From the NCBI GenBank assembly GCA_963923035.1, contig CAWUKT010000046.1, positions 1 through 54,051 on the forward strand: a stretch of DNA of 54,051 bases. The letters are read 5' to 3'. This DNA is from CAWUKT01 sp963923035. GTDB lineage: Bacteria; Bacteroidota; Bacteroidia; J057; JADKCL01. Of the stretch, positions 40,015 through 49,127 are shown one piece after another. The translations under genes and the position numbers were made by a program. The notes beneath the pieces were generated by a model. The model worked only from the letters and a program-made list of their open reading frames with translations, was not told where the DNA came from and searched no databases. Each line of letters opens with the position of its first letter. Position 1 is the stretch's first letter.

Positions 40015-41847
40015 TTAATTCCGGGTCGCCTCGAATTGGATGTCGAACAGGTGGCGGTACATACCTTCTTTTTGGAGTAATTCTGCATGGGTTCCATGCT
40101 CGACCACGGTGCCGCGGTCAATGACGTAGATGCGGTCCGCGCTCACGATCGTCGACAACCGGTGCGCAATCACCAGCGAGGTGCGGTCCTGCGTCAGGTT
40201 GTCCAGGGCTTCCTGCACCAGGCGCTCAGATTCCGAATCCAAGGCCGAGGTCGCTTCGTCCAGCACCAGAATCGGCGCATCCTTGTAGATGGCCCGCGCA
40301 ATCGCGAGCCGCTGTCGTTGTCCCCCGCTCAGCTTCGTCCCCCGCTCCCCGATGACCGTATCGTAGCCCTCCGCCATCGCCGAAATGAAATCGTGGGCGT
40401 AGGCAGCCTTGGCGGCCGCCTCGACCCGCGCCAGATCCGGCGCTTCCTCGCCGTAGGCGATGTTCTTGGCCACGGTATCGTTGAACAGGACCCCTTCCTG
40501 GGTCACGACGCCGATCAAGCCGCGCAAATCGGCGACCTTGAGGTCACGCAGGTCCTGGCCATCCAGGGTGATCCGGCCGCCGGCCGGATCGTAAAAACGC
40601 GGCAACAAATCCGCCAACGTGGATTTGCCTCCGCCCGAGGGCCCGACGAGGGCCACCGTTTCCCCCCGCTTCAATTCCAGGTCTACGCCGTGCAAGACTT
40701 CGGCCGATTCGTAGCTGAACCGAACCCCTTCGTAGCGCACCGACGCCTTCAAATCTGCCACCAGAACTGCATTTTCCTTTTCCTTCACCGTTTCCTCCTC
40801 TTCCAAAAACTCCTCAATCCGCTGGAAAGAGGCAATCCCCTTCTGAATCCGGGACAAGGCCGACGAAAAGGTTTTGATGGGCTGGATAAACGAGCCAAAC
40901 AATGCAATGAAGCCGATGAATGACTCGGGCTGCAAGGAATTCGAGCCCGTAAGGATCAGGTTGCCACCATAAAGGATGATGGTCACGACGACCATGATGG
41001 ACAGCACTTCGGTGACTGGGCTGGCGAGGTCGCTCCGCCGCTTCAGCGCGACCATATAGTGCCGGTACTCGCCATTCATCGCCATGTATTTTTTCCGTTC
41101 GTACTCCTCCGCCCCAAACGCCTTCACGATCCGAATGCCCGAAATGAATTCGTCGAGGACCGCGATGAGGAGGCCGAGGCGCTCTTGTCCCCGGCGGGCG
41201 CGGCGCTTGAGTGATTTCGAGATGAAATTGATGAAGAGGCCGGTGATGGGGAGGATGATCAGAGTAAACAGCGTGAGCTGCCAGGATATGATGACGAGCG
41301 AAGCGAGGATCAGGACCATTTGGACGGGATCGCTGACCATGTTCTGGACGGTTCCAATCACACTTTCCTGGACCACCTGCACATCCGAAACCATGACGTT
41401 GATGACATTGCCCTTCTTGTTTCCAGTGAAAAAAGGCATGGACAAGCGCCGGAGATGGTCAAATGCGCGGGTACGGAGGTGGTGAATGACGCCCTGCTCA
41501 AAAGGTGCGATGAAATAGGAACTGCTGTACCTAAACAGGCTCTTGAGGAAAATCGATGAACCGAGCGCGATACAGAGGTACACCATCGCCGTCCATTTTC
41601 CTTCTTCCAGCACAAAATTGTCGATGGCCAGGTACATCTGCTGCATCAAACCGGGGTCTTCGGTCAAGCGGGCAGCGTCCAGAATTCCCTGGCTTTCGGG
41701 TTGCCGGAAGAGGATTTGGAGGAAGGGAATGACGAGGGCAATCGAAAAAATACCAAAGAAGTTGTAAATGAACAGGGACACGAACCCCAGAATTCCTTGC
41801 GTCAAATACGGTTTTCCAAAAGCCAGAATTCGTAAATAGAGCTTCAT
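40015..41847 (-). CDS. ABC exporter with fused membrane and ATPase domains (MsbA-like)
   Basis: 610 residues. The N-terminal half is an ABC type-1 exporter membrane domain with six helices (the first GILGFVSLFIYNFFGIFSIA). The C-terminal half is the ATPase: Walker A GPSGGGKST, Q-loop VTQEG, signature LSGGQRQRLAIARA, Walker B ILVLDEATSALD and the switch His in IAHRL. Half-size exporters of this kind work as homodimers. In Bacteroidota this branch includes the lipid A flippase MsbA and multidrug pumps, and sequence alone does not separate them here. It is divergent from rbfA, with 36 bp between the start codons. Confidence 0.93.
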   Translation of the reverse strand: MKLYLRILAFGKPYLTQGILGFVSLFIYNFFGIFSIALVIPFLQILFRQPESQGILDAARLTEDPGLMQQMYLAIDNFVLEEGKWTAMVYLCIALGSSIFLKSLFRYSSSYFIAPFEQGVIHHLRTRAFDHLRRLSMPFFTGNKKGNVINVMVSDVQVVQESVIGTVQNMVSDPVQMVLILASLVIISWQLTLFTLIILPITGLFINFISKSLKRRARRGQERLGLLIAVLDEFISGIRIVKAFGAEEYERKKYMAMNGEYRHYMVALKRRSDLASPVTEVLSIMVVVTIILYGGNLILTGSNSLQPESFIGFIALFGSFIQPIKTFSSALSRIQKGIASFQRIEEFLEEEETVKEKENAVLVADLKASVRYEGVRFSYESAEVLHGVDLELKRGETVALVGPSGGGKSTLADLLPRFYDPAGGRITLDGQDLRDLKVADLRGLIGVVTQEGVLFNDTVAKNIAYGEEAPDLARVEAAAKAAYAHDFISAMAEGYDTVIGERGTKLSGGQRQRLAIARAIYKDAPILVLDEATSALDSESERLVQEALDNLTQDRTSLVIAHRLSTIVSADRIYVIDRGTVVEHGTHAELLQKEGMYRHLFDIQFEATRN

Positions 41848-41851
41848 TTGG

Positions 41852-41859
41852 TACTTTTG
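41852..41859 (+). promoter_or_regulatory. -7 box of the rbfA promoter
   Basis: TACTTTTG matches TAnnTTTG, 24 bases before the rbfA ATG, in the short divergent gap. Confidence 0.4.
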
Positions 41860-41883
41860 GCAAATCTAGGTAAAAAAACAAGG

Positions 41884-42246
41884 ATGAAAGAATCGAACCG
41901 GCAGAAGAAATTTGGGAAGCTGATCATGAAGGAGATCAGCGAGATCCTGCAACGGGACTTCAAGGTCCCGAATGCGCCGATGCTGACGGTGACCGTCGTG
42001 CGGGCCACTCCTGACCTCGCCATTGCCCGGGTCTACATTTCTGTTTTTCCCGACGCCCAAGGTCCGCCCGCCATCGAATACCTCACTGAAAATCAGTGGG
42101 AAGTGCGTCGCTACCTCGGCCAGCGCATCCGCCAGCAGGTTCGCCACATCCCCGAACTGGAATTTTTCCTCGACGATACCCCCCAGGTCGTCGAGCGCAT
42201 GGATGAACTGTTTGACCAGATCAAGAACAAAGACTCCGAAGACTAA
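41884..42246 (+). CDS. rbfA: Ribosome-binding factor A
   Basis: 120 residues, normal for RbfA. The KH-like fold pattern is seen: basic start (MKESNRQKKFGKLIMKEIS), EILQRDF, then strands LTVTVVRATPDLAIARVYISVF and the C-terminal part RIRQQVRHIPELEFFLDDTPQ. The protein helps mature the 30S subunit at the 16S rRNA 5' end. The ATG at 41884 fits the family start; the longer frame from 41848 overlaps the exporter's start region. The LolC/E-like permease gene follows 6 bp after the stop, a pairing often seen in Bacteroidota. Confidence 0.95.
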   Translation: MKESNRQKKFGKLIMKEISEILQRDFKVPNAPMLTVTVVRATPDLAIARVYISVFPDAQGPPAIEYLTENQWEVRRYLGQRIRQQVRHIPELEFFLDDTPQVVERMDELFDQIKNKDSED

Positions 42247-42252
42247 ACCCAT

Positions 42253-43638
42253 TTGTTCCTTCCCCTCAACATCATCGCCGATATCCCCCAGGTAGTCTTG
42301 ATCATTCTACTGGGCATTGTATTGCCCCTGGCGATGATTCTGGGCGCTTTTTACCTGATCAAGCTCTTCCTCCGCTACGGCCTTTCGCCGGTGACGGGCC
42401 GGGCGACGGCTTTCATTGCCAACCGCTACCTGTTTTCCCGCACCCACCGCAATGCCATCAACATCATCACCTTCGTCGCGGTCCTCGGCATTACCTACGT
42501 GACCGCCGCGCTCATCACGGTACTGGCCATTTTCAATGGGTTCCAGGACCTGGTGGAGAATATGTACACGGCATTTGACCCCGATGTCCGGGTGGTTGCC
42601 TCCCGGGGCAAAACCTTTGAAGACGATGCCGAACTGCGGCAGCGGATTCTGTCCGTGGACGGCGTCGAGTTCATGAGTCCGACGGTGCAGGACAAGGCGA
42701 TGCTGACCTATTTCGACAAGCAGTACATGGTGGAAGTGAAGGGGGTGAAAATGGATTACCTCGAACTGAATCCCCTCGATTCATTGGTTTACGAAGGCGA
42801 TTTCGGCTTCAAAACTGAGGGGGGCTACCCGATGGCCGTCCTTGGTGGGACCGTCGCCTATTATATCAATGCGCGGATCAGCGACCGGATCACCCCGATG
42901 GAATTGTGGGCGGCGGGGGATGTGAAAAAGGCCCTGAGCAATCCGCTCGAGGCTGCCAAAAGCCGAAAATTGTTCACGGCGGGCTATTTCAAGGTCCAGA
43001 TGGAGTACGATACCCGGTATATCCTGGCTGATTTTGAGATGGTCCGGGAGCTGTTTTCGATGGAAAATAAAATCAGTTCCTATGACATCCGGATTGGGGA
43101 TTTTGGGGAAGCGGATCGGGTCAAACAGGACATTCAGCGGGCTTTGGGGCCGGAATACAAGGTCGAGACCTGGTATGACATGCACGAGACGCTATTCAGC
43201 GTGATGAAAAATGAAAAGTTGGTGGCGTACCTGATCCTGACCTTGATGTTGATCATCGCCGCGGTGAACGTCGTGGGGAGTTTGTCCATGATCATCGTCG
43301 AAAAGACCCGGGACATTGCGATCCTCAAATCGATGGGGGCCAGCAAGCGCATGGTGCGGCGGATTTTCTTGCTGGAAAGCCTCTTGGTAGGGGGAATTGG
43401 GGGGATAGCGGGAATGGCTTCGGCCTGGGTGATTGGTTATCTGCATGAGACCTACGGCCTCGTCCCGATGGCCGGCGGCGAAACTTTCACTTCGGGAATC
43501 GAATTCTTCCCCCACGAAATGTGGGCCAGCGATTTTGCCATCATTTTCTGCACGATCTTCCTCCTGTCCCTTATTGCCGGCCTTTACCCCAGCAAAAAAG
43601 CAGCCGACACCAAAATTGTGGTTTCCCTCCGGAAATGA
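42253..43638 (+). CDS. LolC/LolE-type ABC transporter permease
   Basis: 461 residues from a TTG start (an internal ATG at 42332 is an alternative). The core AFIANRYLFSRTHRNAINIITFVAVLGI is the LolC/E signature. A periplasmic domain (about 115-315) is followed by three membrane helices with RDIAILKSMGASKRMVRRIF. LolCDE moves lipoproteins from the inner membrane to the periplasmic carrier; the ATPase LolD would be encoded elsewhere. The 35 or so extra N-terminal residues contain one more hydrophobic segment (VVLIILLGIVLPLAMILG) than usual, so the start is uncertain. It is probably co-transcribed with rbfA. Its stop touches the convergent pncA stop. Confidence 0.88.
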   Translation: MFLPLNIIADIPQVVLIILLGIVLPLAMILGAFYLIKLFLRYGLSPVTGRATAFIANRYLFSRTHRNAINIITFVAVLGITYVTAALITVLAIFNGFQDLVENMYTAFDPDVRVVASRGKTFEDDAELRQRILSVDGVEFMSPTVQDKAMLTYFDKQYMVEVKGVKMDYLELNPLDSLVYEGDFGFKTEGGYPMAVLGGTVAYYINARISDRITPMELWAAGDVKKALSNPLEAAKSRKLFTAGYFKVQMEYDTRYILADFEMVRELFSMENKISSYDIRIGDFGEADRVKQDIQRALGPEYKVETWYDMHETLFSVMKNEKLVAYLILTLMLIIAAVNVVGSLSMIIVEKTRDIAILKSMGASKRMVRRIFLLESLLVGGIGGIAGMASAWVIGYLHETYGLVPMAGGETFTSGIEFFPHEMWASDFAIIFCTIFLLSLIAGLYPSKKAADTKIVVSLRK

Positions 43639-44271
43639 TCAGGCCTGCCCTACCCTTGCCAGCAACGCTTCCGAGCGCACCAATTTGATCCCCGCCCCTT
43701 CCATTTCTTCAAACGCCTTTTCCGTCGCATCCGGCGTCAGATTGACGCCGCGGGTCCCATCCACGATCACATGGGTCCGGTACCCCAACGCCGCCGCATC
43801 CAGCGCCGTGAATTTCACGCAGAAATCAGCTGCCAACCCCATGATGTACAGCTCGTCCACATCTTTGCTTCGCAGATAATCGTCCAGACCGGTCGACTTC
43901 TTTTGGCCGTTGTCGAAAAATCCACTGTAACTGTCGATCCCGGAATCGGTCCCTTTCGGGACGAACTGGTGGACCGATTCGAGGTTCAAATCGGCCGCAA
44001 AATCGCCGCCCGGCGTCCCTTGGACGCAATGGACCGGCCACAGGACCTGCTCCAGGCCATTCAGGTCGACCACTTCATAGAGTTCCCGGTCGGGGTGGTT
44101 CGCGGCAAAACTGCCGTGGTGCGCGGGGTGGTGGTCCTGGGTGGCCACCACCAGATCAAAATGGGCGGACAAGGCGTTCGCCACCGGAATGACCTGATCA
44201 CCTTCCGGCACGGCCAATGCGCCACCGGGGAGAAAATCGTTTTGGATATCGACGAGGATCAATGCTTTCAT
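43639..44271 (-). CDS. pncA: Nicotinamidase (bifunctional nicotinamidase/pyrazinamidase type)
   Basis: 210 residues, the usual size. The catalytic triad is D8 (LVDIQNDF), K106 (FVPKGT) and C151 (GLAADFCV), and the metal ligands are D46, H48 and H81 (TQDHH and WPVHC). It converts nicotinamide to nicotinate, feeding the NAD salvage pathway in the cytoplasm. It lies 15 bp downstream of the NUDIX regulator on the same strand, so the two form an operon. This fits a regulator of NAD metabolism. It ends directly against the stop of the convergent permease gene. Confidence 0.95.
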   Translation of the reverse strand: MKALILVDIQNDFLPGGALAVPEGDQVIPVANALSAHFDLVVATQDHHPAHHGSFAANHPDRELYEVVDLNGLEQVLWPVHCVQGTPGGDFAADLNLESVHQFVPKGTDSGIDSYSGFFDNGQKKSTGLDDYLRSKDVDELYIMGLAADFCVKFTALDAAALGYRTHVIVDGTRGVNLTPDATEKAFEEMEGAGIKLVRSEALLARVGQA

Positions 44272-44286
44272 GGGGGTGAGATTGGG

Positions 44287-44979
44287 TTAAATGCGGAACT
44301 GGAATCCTTCCTGTTCCAATTGTTGGTAGCGCTTCCGGTCGAAGCGGTAGAGCTTGGCGCCGCGGTGTGGTTTTCCTTCTTCCTGCTTGTCCAGCTCAAT
44401 CAACAGCTCCATTTGCAGGAACTTCTTCCGGAAATTTCGGCGGTCAAAGGACGTCCCGAGGATGGTTTCGTAGAGTTTGCGGAGCTGGGCAATGGAAAAT
44501 TCGGGGGGCAGCAATTCGAAGCCGACCGGCTGGTAACGCACCTTTCCCTGGAGGCGTTCCCAAGCCGTGCTGAGAATCCCTCCGTGGTCAAAGGCCAATT
44601 CCGGCAGGGCGTCCATGGGAAACCACCGGGCGTCGGCGGCATCGGTATCGGGCCGCAATTCCCGGTACCGGGCCAGGTTGACGAGGGCGTAATAGGCGAC
44701 GGTCACTGTATGGCCCCGGGGATCCCGCCCCGGCCCACCGAAGGTGAACAACTGCTCCAGATACATGTCTTTCAGCCCGGTTTCTTCCTGCAATTCGCGG
44801 CGGGCCGCCTCTTTCAGGGCTTCGTCAGGATGCACAAAACCACCCGGAAACGCCCAGGCTCCCTCAAATGGAGGGACTTTCCGTTTGATCAGGAGCACCT
44901 GGATGTTCTCATTTTCCCACCCAAACACCACCGCGTCCACGGTGAGGGCTGGTCTGGGATGTTCGTATTCGAAGGGCAT
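44287..44979 (-). CDS. NUDIX-domain transcriptional regulator (NrtR/NUDIX-HTH type)
   Basis: 230 residues. The N-terminal NUDIX domain has a full box from G47 to L69 (GFVHPDEALKEAARRELQEE), matching Gx5Ex7REUxEExGU. The C-terminal third is a winged-helix part (EFSIAQLRKLYETILGTSF, then FRKKFLQMELL). This architecture is that of NrtR-type regulators, which sense ADP-ribose or related metabolites and repress NAD-synthesis genes, and of AraR-type sugar regulators. The pncA gene next door points to NAD. The NUDIX box is intact, so hydrolase activity may be kept. A palindrome lies 9 bp before the start codon, suggesting self-control. Confidence 0.88.
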   Translation of the reverse strand: MPFEYEHPRPALTVDAVVFGWENENIQVLLIKRKVPPFEGAWAFPGGFVHPDEALKEAARRELQEETGLKDMYLEQLFTFGGPGRDPRGHTVTVAYYALVNLARYRELRPDTDAADARWFPMDALPELAFDHGGILSTAWERLQGKVRYQPVGFELLPPEFSIAQLRKLYETILGTSFDRRNFRKKFLQMELLIELDKQEEGKPHRGAKLYRFDRKRYQQLEQEGFQFRI

Positions 44980-44988
44980 AAATTCTTA

Positions 44989-45017
44989 TTGCGTAATAAC
45001 TACGCAAAGGTAGCGTA
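44989..45017. promoter_or_regulatory. Operator of the NUDIX regulator-pncA operon
   Basis: TTGCGTA-N5-TACGCAA (44989-45007) is a perfect 7-bp palindrome. TACGC at 45001-45005 forms a second dyad with GCGTA at 45013-45017, so three half-sites sit in alternating orientation. The block lies just upstream of the regulator's start on the minus strand. Confidence 0.65.
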
Positions 45018-45177
45018 TTTTTTACACATAGGTTGGGTATTTTGTCGAAAATCAATCCAAAGCATTGCCAGAAATCATTTCCCCACTCCCAATTCCCTCC
45101 TAGATTTAGCCTCATCGTCCACGAAATATCACTACTTTACACTTACGATTGAAAAGAAACTTAACCATCACCTTTTT

Positions 45178-47544
45178 ATGTACCTATTTTCAAAAAGAAT
45201 CCTATTTGCTCTTATTTGCCTTGTTTTCTTCCCTTGGGGGAACAACGCACACTCTTCTACCATCAAGGATGCCTTCGACCAAATCGACGCCAGCTTCAAT
45301 GGCGGATTGGGCTATTCGCAATACAACAACATCAACGCCACCCTGGCCTGGGGGGAGAGTTATGTGATGATGGGCTATATGTCCATGTACCATGCGACCG
45401 GGCATCCCCATTACCTGCAAAAGCTCTACCAGCACGCCCTGAATGTCATCGCCGAACGGGATGACAACGCCGGGCGGGTCGATTACCGTGGCATCAGCGA
45501 TGCGACCTGGGTCTGCGAGAAGTATTCTGACAACCAGGAACCGTATGCGTGGGTGGTCCACTCCGGCATGATCACCTATCCCATGGCGGATTTTTGCGAT
45601 GTCATTTTTTCCACGCCCTCCCTGCACAACTTCCCTACACTGAATGGCCAAACCATGCTCGCAGCGGCTCAGTGGCTGTCGGGAGAGGTCCAAATGACCA
45701 TCGCGGCCCACGATGACCAATGGGATACAACCCTTGGAATCTACCGGGCCCGGAATGCGCCCTTCCTGGGGTGGATCAGCAACAAAGACCTTCCCCACAA
45801 CCAGTACGCGGCGATGGGACGTACCCTCCTGAAGATGTACAGCGTCACCGGCGATCCGCAGTACCTCAACAAGTCCATTCACATGGCCCTCTACTTCAAT
45901 GCCGACCTCACCCTAGGCGGAAATGGCGCCTATACCTGGCACTACCATCCCCAGAAAGGCCCGGAAGACCTCTCCCACGGAGCCATTGAGACAGATTTTG
46001 CCCAGCTGGCGGCCGATGCGGGCGTCTTCTTCACCGCCACGGATGTTACGGCCATGGCCCATACCTTCAAACGGAACCTCTACGGGGATCCCCTTGAATT
46101 TGCGGACCGGGTAGACGGCACCAATGGCCCCAATACCTATATCGGGTCGACCGGGCGTTGGTTGGGCGTCGGAGAAAATAACCGGGACAATTACCATATC
46201 ATCCTGGATTACTACTTCGAACGGATTGTCTACGGCACGGGCGGCGTCAGCACGACCCTCAAGATGATTGCCTTTGCCAACCTCGAACGCTACCGCAAGT
46301 TGCTGGAGCCCGTTGCGATCTACCGGGGACTCGGTTCGGGCTCAGAAGTCGCCGACATGGACGGCGGGGACTTTGACAATGACGGCATCGACGAGATCAT
46401 CCTGGTGCGGAATTACGACGGCAATATGTACATGTACGAGTTGAACGCGAACAAGTACTTCACCTCCGTGGCCAGCTATACCGGCTACGGCTCCAATTCG
46501 GATTGGGCTGGCGTGGCTGCGGGAGACTTTGATCCCAGCCATCCCGGGGAAGAATTTGTCGCGGTGCGCAACTTCGACGCCAATTTTTACCTCTGCAAGT
46601 TGAGCGGGGGGAATATCGTTCCGTATTCCGTCTATACCGGCGCGGGATCTGCCTCGCAGTGGGCCGGGATCGCCGCCGGTGATTTCGACAACGACGGCGT
46701 GGACGAATTCGTGGCCGCCCGGAACTTCGACGGCAATATCTACATGTACGAGTACAATGGCAGCAATATCGTCGCCAAGGCCAGCTATACGGGCTTTGGG
46801 TCGGGTTCTGCGTGGGTGGACCTGGACGCTGCCGACCTGGACCCGGCCCACGCCGGGGATGAATTCGTGGCCGTGCGCAATTTCGATGGCAATATCTACG
46901 TCATGGGGCTGAGTGGAAACAGCATTGTGAGCCGGGGAACCTATACGGCAGCCGGCTCAGGCTCCAATTGGCGGGCGGTGACCGCAGGAGATTTCGATGG
47001 TGACCGCCTCGATGAATTTGTGGCCCACCGCGATTATGACGGCGATTTCTATTTCTACTACCTGCAAAATGGCACCGTCTACAATTACGGCCGGGAGTAC
47101 CATCCCCAGAATACCCTGAAGCAAGCCCTGGGTTGCGGCAGTGTCGAATACAAGGGCCAACGCTACGACAACCTCTTCTTCAACCGGCGCTTTGATGGAG
47201 ACAATTTTGTGTTCAAGGCGAGCAAGCTCCCCCACCGCCAGGACATCATCTATGAAGACGAGTACGAAGATTACGAAGTCGACCGCCTTCCCGGTAAATG
47301 GGCGGGCGTGACTGCGGAGCAGATCCGCCTCTATCCGAACCCGGCGGTGGACCAGGTCCACCTGCAATGGACGTCCACCTGCCAGCAGGTGCAATTGGTA
47401 GACCTGCAGGGCAAGGTCCTCCGCTCGGCGACGCCGGAAGGCCAGGAACTGAACTGGGACGTGCGCGAACTCGCGCGGGGTGCTTACTTCGTGCGGTTTG
47501 AGATGCCGACCGGCTCGGTAGCGCGGCGGTTGGTATTGCAGTGA
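45178..47544 (+). CDS. Secreted alpha/alpha-toroid enzyme candidate with FG-GAP repeats and T9SS type A domain
   Basis: 788 residues. A signal peptide (RILFALICLVFFPWGNNAHS) precedes a helical domain of about 350 residues with toroid-like motifs (WGESYVMMGYMSMYHATGH, NQYAAMGRTLLKMYSVTG, TWHYHPQKGPEDLSHG). This recalls glycoside-hydrolase or epimerase toroids. Five FG-GAP-like repeats (about 395-627) follow, with DNDGIDE, DPSHPGEE, DNDGVDE, DPAHAGDE and DGDRLDE in alternation, probably binding calcium in a propeller. The end is a T9SS type A domain (IRLYPNPAVDQ, then QLVDLQGKVLRS). The start at 45178 fits the signal peptide; the frame upstream to 43771 is antisense to other genes. Catalytic residues are not identified. 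Confidence 0.82.
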   Translation: MYLFSKRILFALICLVFFPWGNNAHSSTIKDAFDQIDASFNGGLGYSQYNNINATLAWGESYVMMGYMSMYHATGHPHYLQKLYQHALNVIAERDDNAGRVDYRGISDATWVCEKYSDNQEPYAWVVHSGMITYPMADFCDVIFSTPSLHNFPTLNGQTMLAAAQWLSGEVQMTIAAHDDQWDTTLGIYRARNAPFLGWISNKDLPHNQYAAMGRTLLKMYSVTGDPQYLNKSIHMALYFNADLTLGGNGAYTWHYHPQKGPEDLSHGAIETDFAQLAADAGVFFTATDVTAMAHTFKRNLYGDPLEFADRVDGTNGPNTYIGSTGRWLGVGENNRDNYHIILDYYFERIVYGTGGVSTTLKMIAFANLERYRKLLEPVAIYRGLGSGSEVADMDGGDFDNDGIDEIILVRNYDGNMYMYELNANKYFTSVASYTGYGSNSDWAGVAAGDFDPSHPGEEFVAVRNFDANFYLCKLSGGNIVPYSVYTGAGSASQWAGIAAGDFDNDGVDEFVAARNFDGNIYMYEYNGSNIVAKASYTGFGSGSAWVDLDAADLDPAHAGDEFVAVRNFDGNIYVMGLSGNSIVSRGTYTAAGSGSNWRAVTAGDFDGDRLDEFVAHRDYDGDFYFYYLQNGTVYNYGREYHPQNTLKQALGCGSVEYKGQRYDNLFFNRRFDGDNFVFKASKLPHRQDIIYEDEYEDYEVDRLPGKWAGVTAEQIRLYPNPAVDQVHLQWTSTCQQVQLVDLQGKVLRSATPEGQELNWDVRELARGAYFVRFEMPTGSVARRLVLQ

Positions 47545-47561
47545 GAAGATGACATCGTGTT

Positions 47562-47607
47562 CCCTCGGGGCGGCCGGGTGACCTGGCTGCTCCGGGGGAT
47601 TTTTTTG
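47562..47607 (+). terminator. Intrinsic terminator after the FG-GAP protein gene
   Basis: A long G+C stem with some wobble pairs (CCCTCGGGGCGGCC... / ...GGCTGCTCCGGGGG), TGA loop, then a run of seven or more T. Confidence 0.75.
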
Positions 47608-47741
47608 CCTGAAACCCGATAAGCAGGCCAATCCTTTGATTTCATTCAACAAACACCTATTTTTTGCTAAGCCAAGTTAATTGGAGGGAACACATATTCT
47701 ATTGTTATTGGACTCACCGAAGAGATTGAGCATCTATTTCT

Positions 47742-48809
47742 ATGGAACATTCAAAACCAGAGGAACCCAGGCAGAATGGGGACATATCGCCCGAGGACCA
47801 ACATCCCCCGCTTCAGGATGAATTGCAGCAGATCCAGGAGCGATTGGATGCCCATGAAGTGTACCACGTCGCCCAGGAGCACCGGTTGTTCGCGGTCGTC
47901 AAGAATTTGCTCCAATTTGTGTTCAAGCGGAAGCCGGAGGGAGATGAAGCACTGAACGAAAAGAAACGTTGGCCTGCGGTGCGGGCGGCCATTCCTTGGT
48001 TCCTGGGCGGGACCGGGGGCGGGGGCGGGTTGGCATTTTTCACCCTCCTCCTCTCAGCAGCGGCCATTTACCTCCAACTGAGGGCCAACCAAATCGGCAA
48101 ATCAGACCTCGAGATCAGCAAGGACGGCAATTACTTAACTTTTCTAGAAACCCAGCAGGAATGGATGGCAGATGCCTCCAACATTTGCAAAGACCTCGAA
48201 CAGGACTGCAATTCCCCCACCGAGAATTGCCTTCCCACATTGCGAAGGCTGGAACGCCTGACCAATTCCTGTGCCTCCTTCGCGGAGAATTCGCCGGTGT
48301 ACCAAGCGAGTCGCTCCAAAATTTCCCGGTTGAACCAAGCGAAGTATGAAACCATTCCACCACGGGGGAGGATTTTCAAGTGCCTGATCGAAATGGAAAC
48401 CTGGGATCCGGCCTATGAAGATGCCCTCATGGACATCCAATTGGATCGGATGTGGCTCGAGCACGCGCGACGGATGAACGGTCGGGATAAAAAGATCCAG
48501 GACCTGGACGTCAATGGCTCCTATTTCAAAGACGTCATCATCACGGGTACCAAGCTGCCCTTTTTGGACGCCCAAAACTGCATTTTCCATGATGTTAAAT
48601 TCGTGGGATGCGATCTTACTTCGGGCGATTTTTCGGGCAGTATCTTCCACAAAGTGGATTTCACGGCGACGACGCTCCACTCCGCCATCTTCGATGGCGC
48701 CGAATTTTATGGGAACATCATCCTGGGGGATTCCTCCGATTTCAAAGGCGCCCTGACCTCCCAAATCCAATATTTTCCGGGGGAGAAATTCGAGCACCGG
48801 ATGCAGTAA
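47742..48809 (+). CDS. Membrane protein with C-terminal pentapeptide repeats
   Basis: 355 residues. A polar N-terminus with a coiled-coil stretch (LQDELQQIQERLDAHEVYHV) leads to one clear membrane helix after a Gly run (GGGGGLAFFTLLLSAAAIYLQL, about 92-113). A mixed domain with several Cys follows. The last 90 residues are pentapeptide-like: FKDVIITGTKL, DAQNCIFHDVKFVGCDL, FSGSIFHKVDF, LHSAIFDGAEFYGN. Pentapeptide repeats form a right-handed beta helix; in some proteins (Qnr, MfpA) they mimic DNA, but in membrane-linked proteins like this the role is unknown. It is a single gene with no evident partner. Confidence 0.78.
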   Translation: MEHSKPEEPRQNGDISPEDQHPPLQDELQQIQERLDAHEVYHVAQEHRLFAVVKNLLQFVFKRKPEGDEALNEKKRWPAVRAAIPWFLGGTGGGGGLAFFTLLLSAAAIYLQLRANQIGKSDLEISKDGNYLTFLETQQEWMADASNICKDLEQDCNSPTENCLPTLRRLERLTNSCASFAENSPVYQASRSKISRLNQAKYETIPPRGRIFKCLIEMETWDPAYEDALMDIQLDRMWLEHARRMNGRDKKIQDLDVNGSYFKDVIITGTKLPFLDAQNCIFHDVKFVGCDLTSGDFSGSIFHKVDFTATTLHSAIFDGAEFYGNIILGDSSDFKGALTSQIQYFPGEKFEHRMQ

Positions 48810-49127
48810 TAAGAGATTTAAACAAGCGTCAGAGAATGGATGGCAATCGTATTAAAATCACCCCTATTTATCAAAAAAATGTTTCTGCCCCTTGTAAAAC
48901 CGGTGGGAGAACCGTACTTTAGAATAATTCTCAGTAGTACTTTCACACAGTTAATGATGAAACATCTAGATCTCAGAAAGATTTCCGGTTTTTGGGAATC
49001 ATGCCTTTAACTCCAACACTCGGAATTAACTGACATGATCCTACAGTCACAAAGTGGTTATTTTTAATTTTGTTGGATTCACATTGGTTGAGGGACCACC
49101 GAATCTGGCTATTTTACTCAGCTTACC
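48810..49127. other. Intergenic region before the lipoprotein pair
   Basis: 318 bp, A+T-rich, with no gene seen. TAATTTTG at 49065-49072 is a perfect TAnnTTTG box and may drive the lipoprotein gene at 49128; a -33 TTG is not clear. Confidence 0.5.
49065..49072 (+). promoter_or_regulatory. -7 box of the lipoprotein promoter
   Basis: TAATTTTG fits TAnnTTTG, 55 bases before the start codon of the first lipoprotein gene. Confidence 0.4.

Noticed and set aside
43771..45177. Extension of the FG-GAP protein to a start at 43771
   Set aside because: The extra 469 codons are antisense to pncA and the NUDIX gene, while a proper signal peptide starts at 45178.
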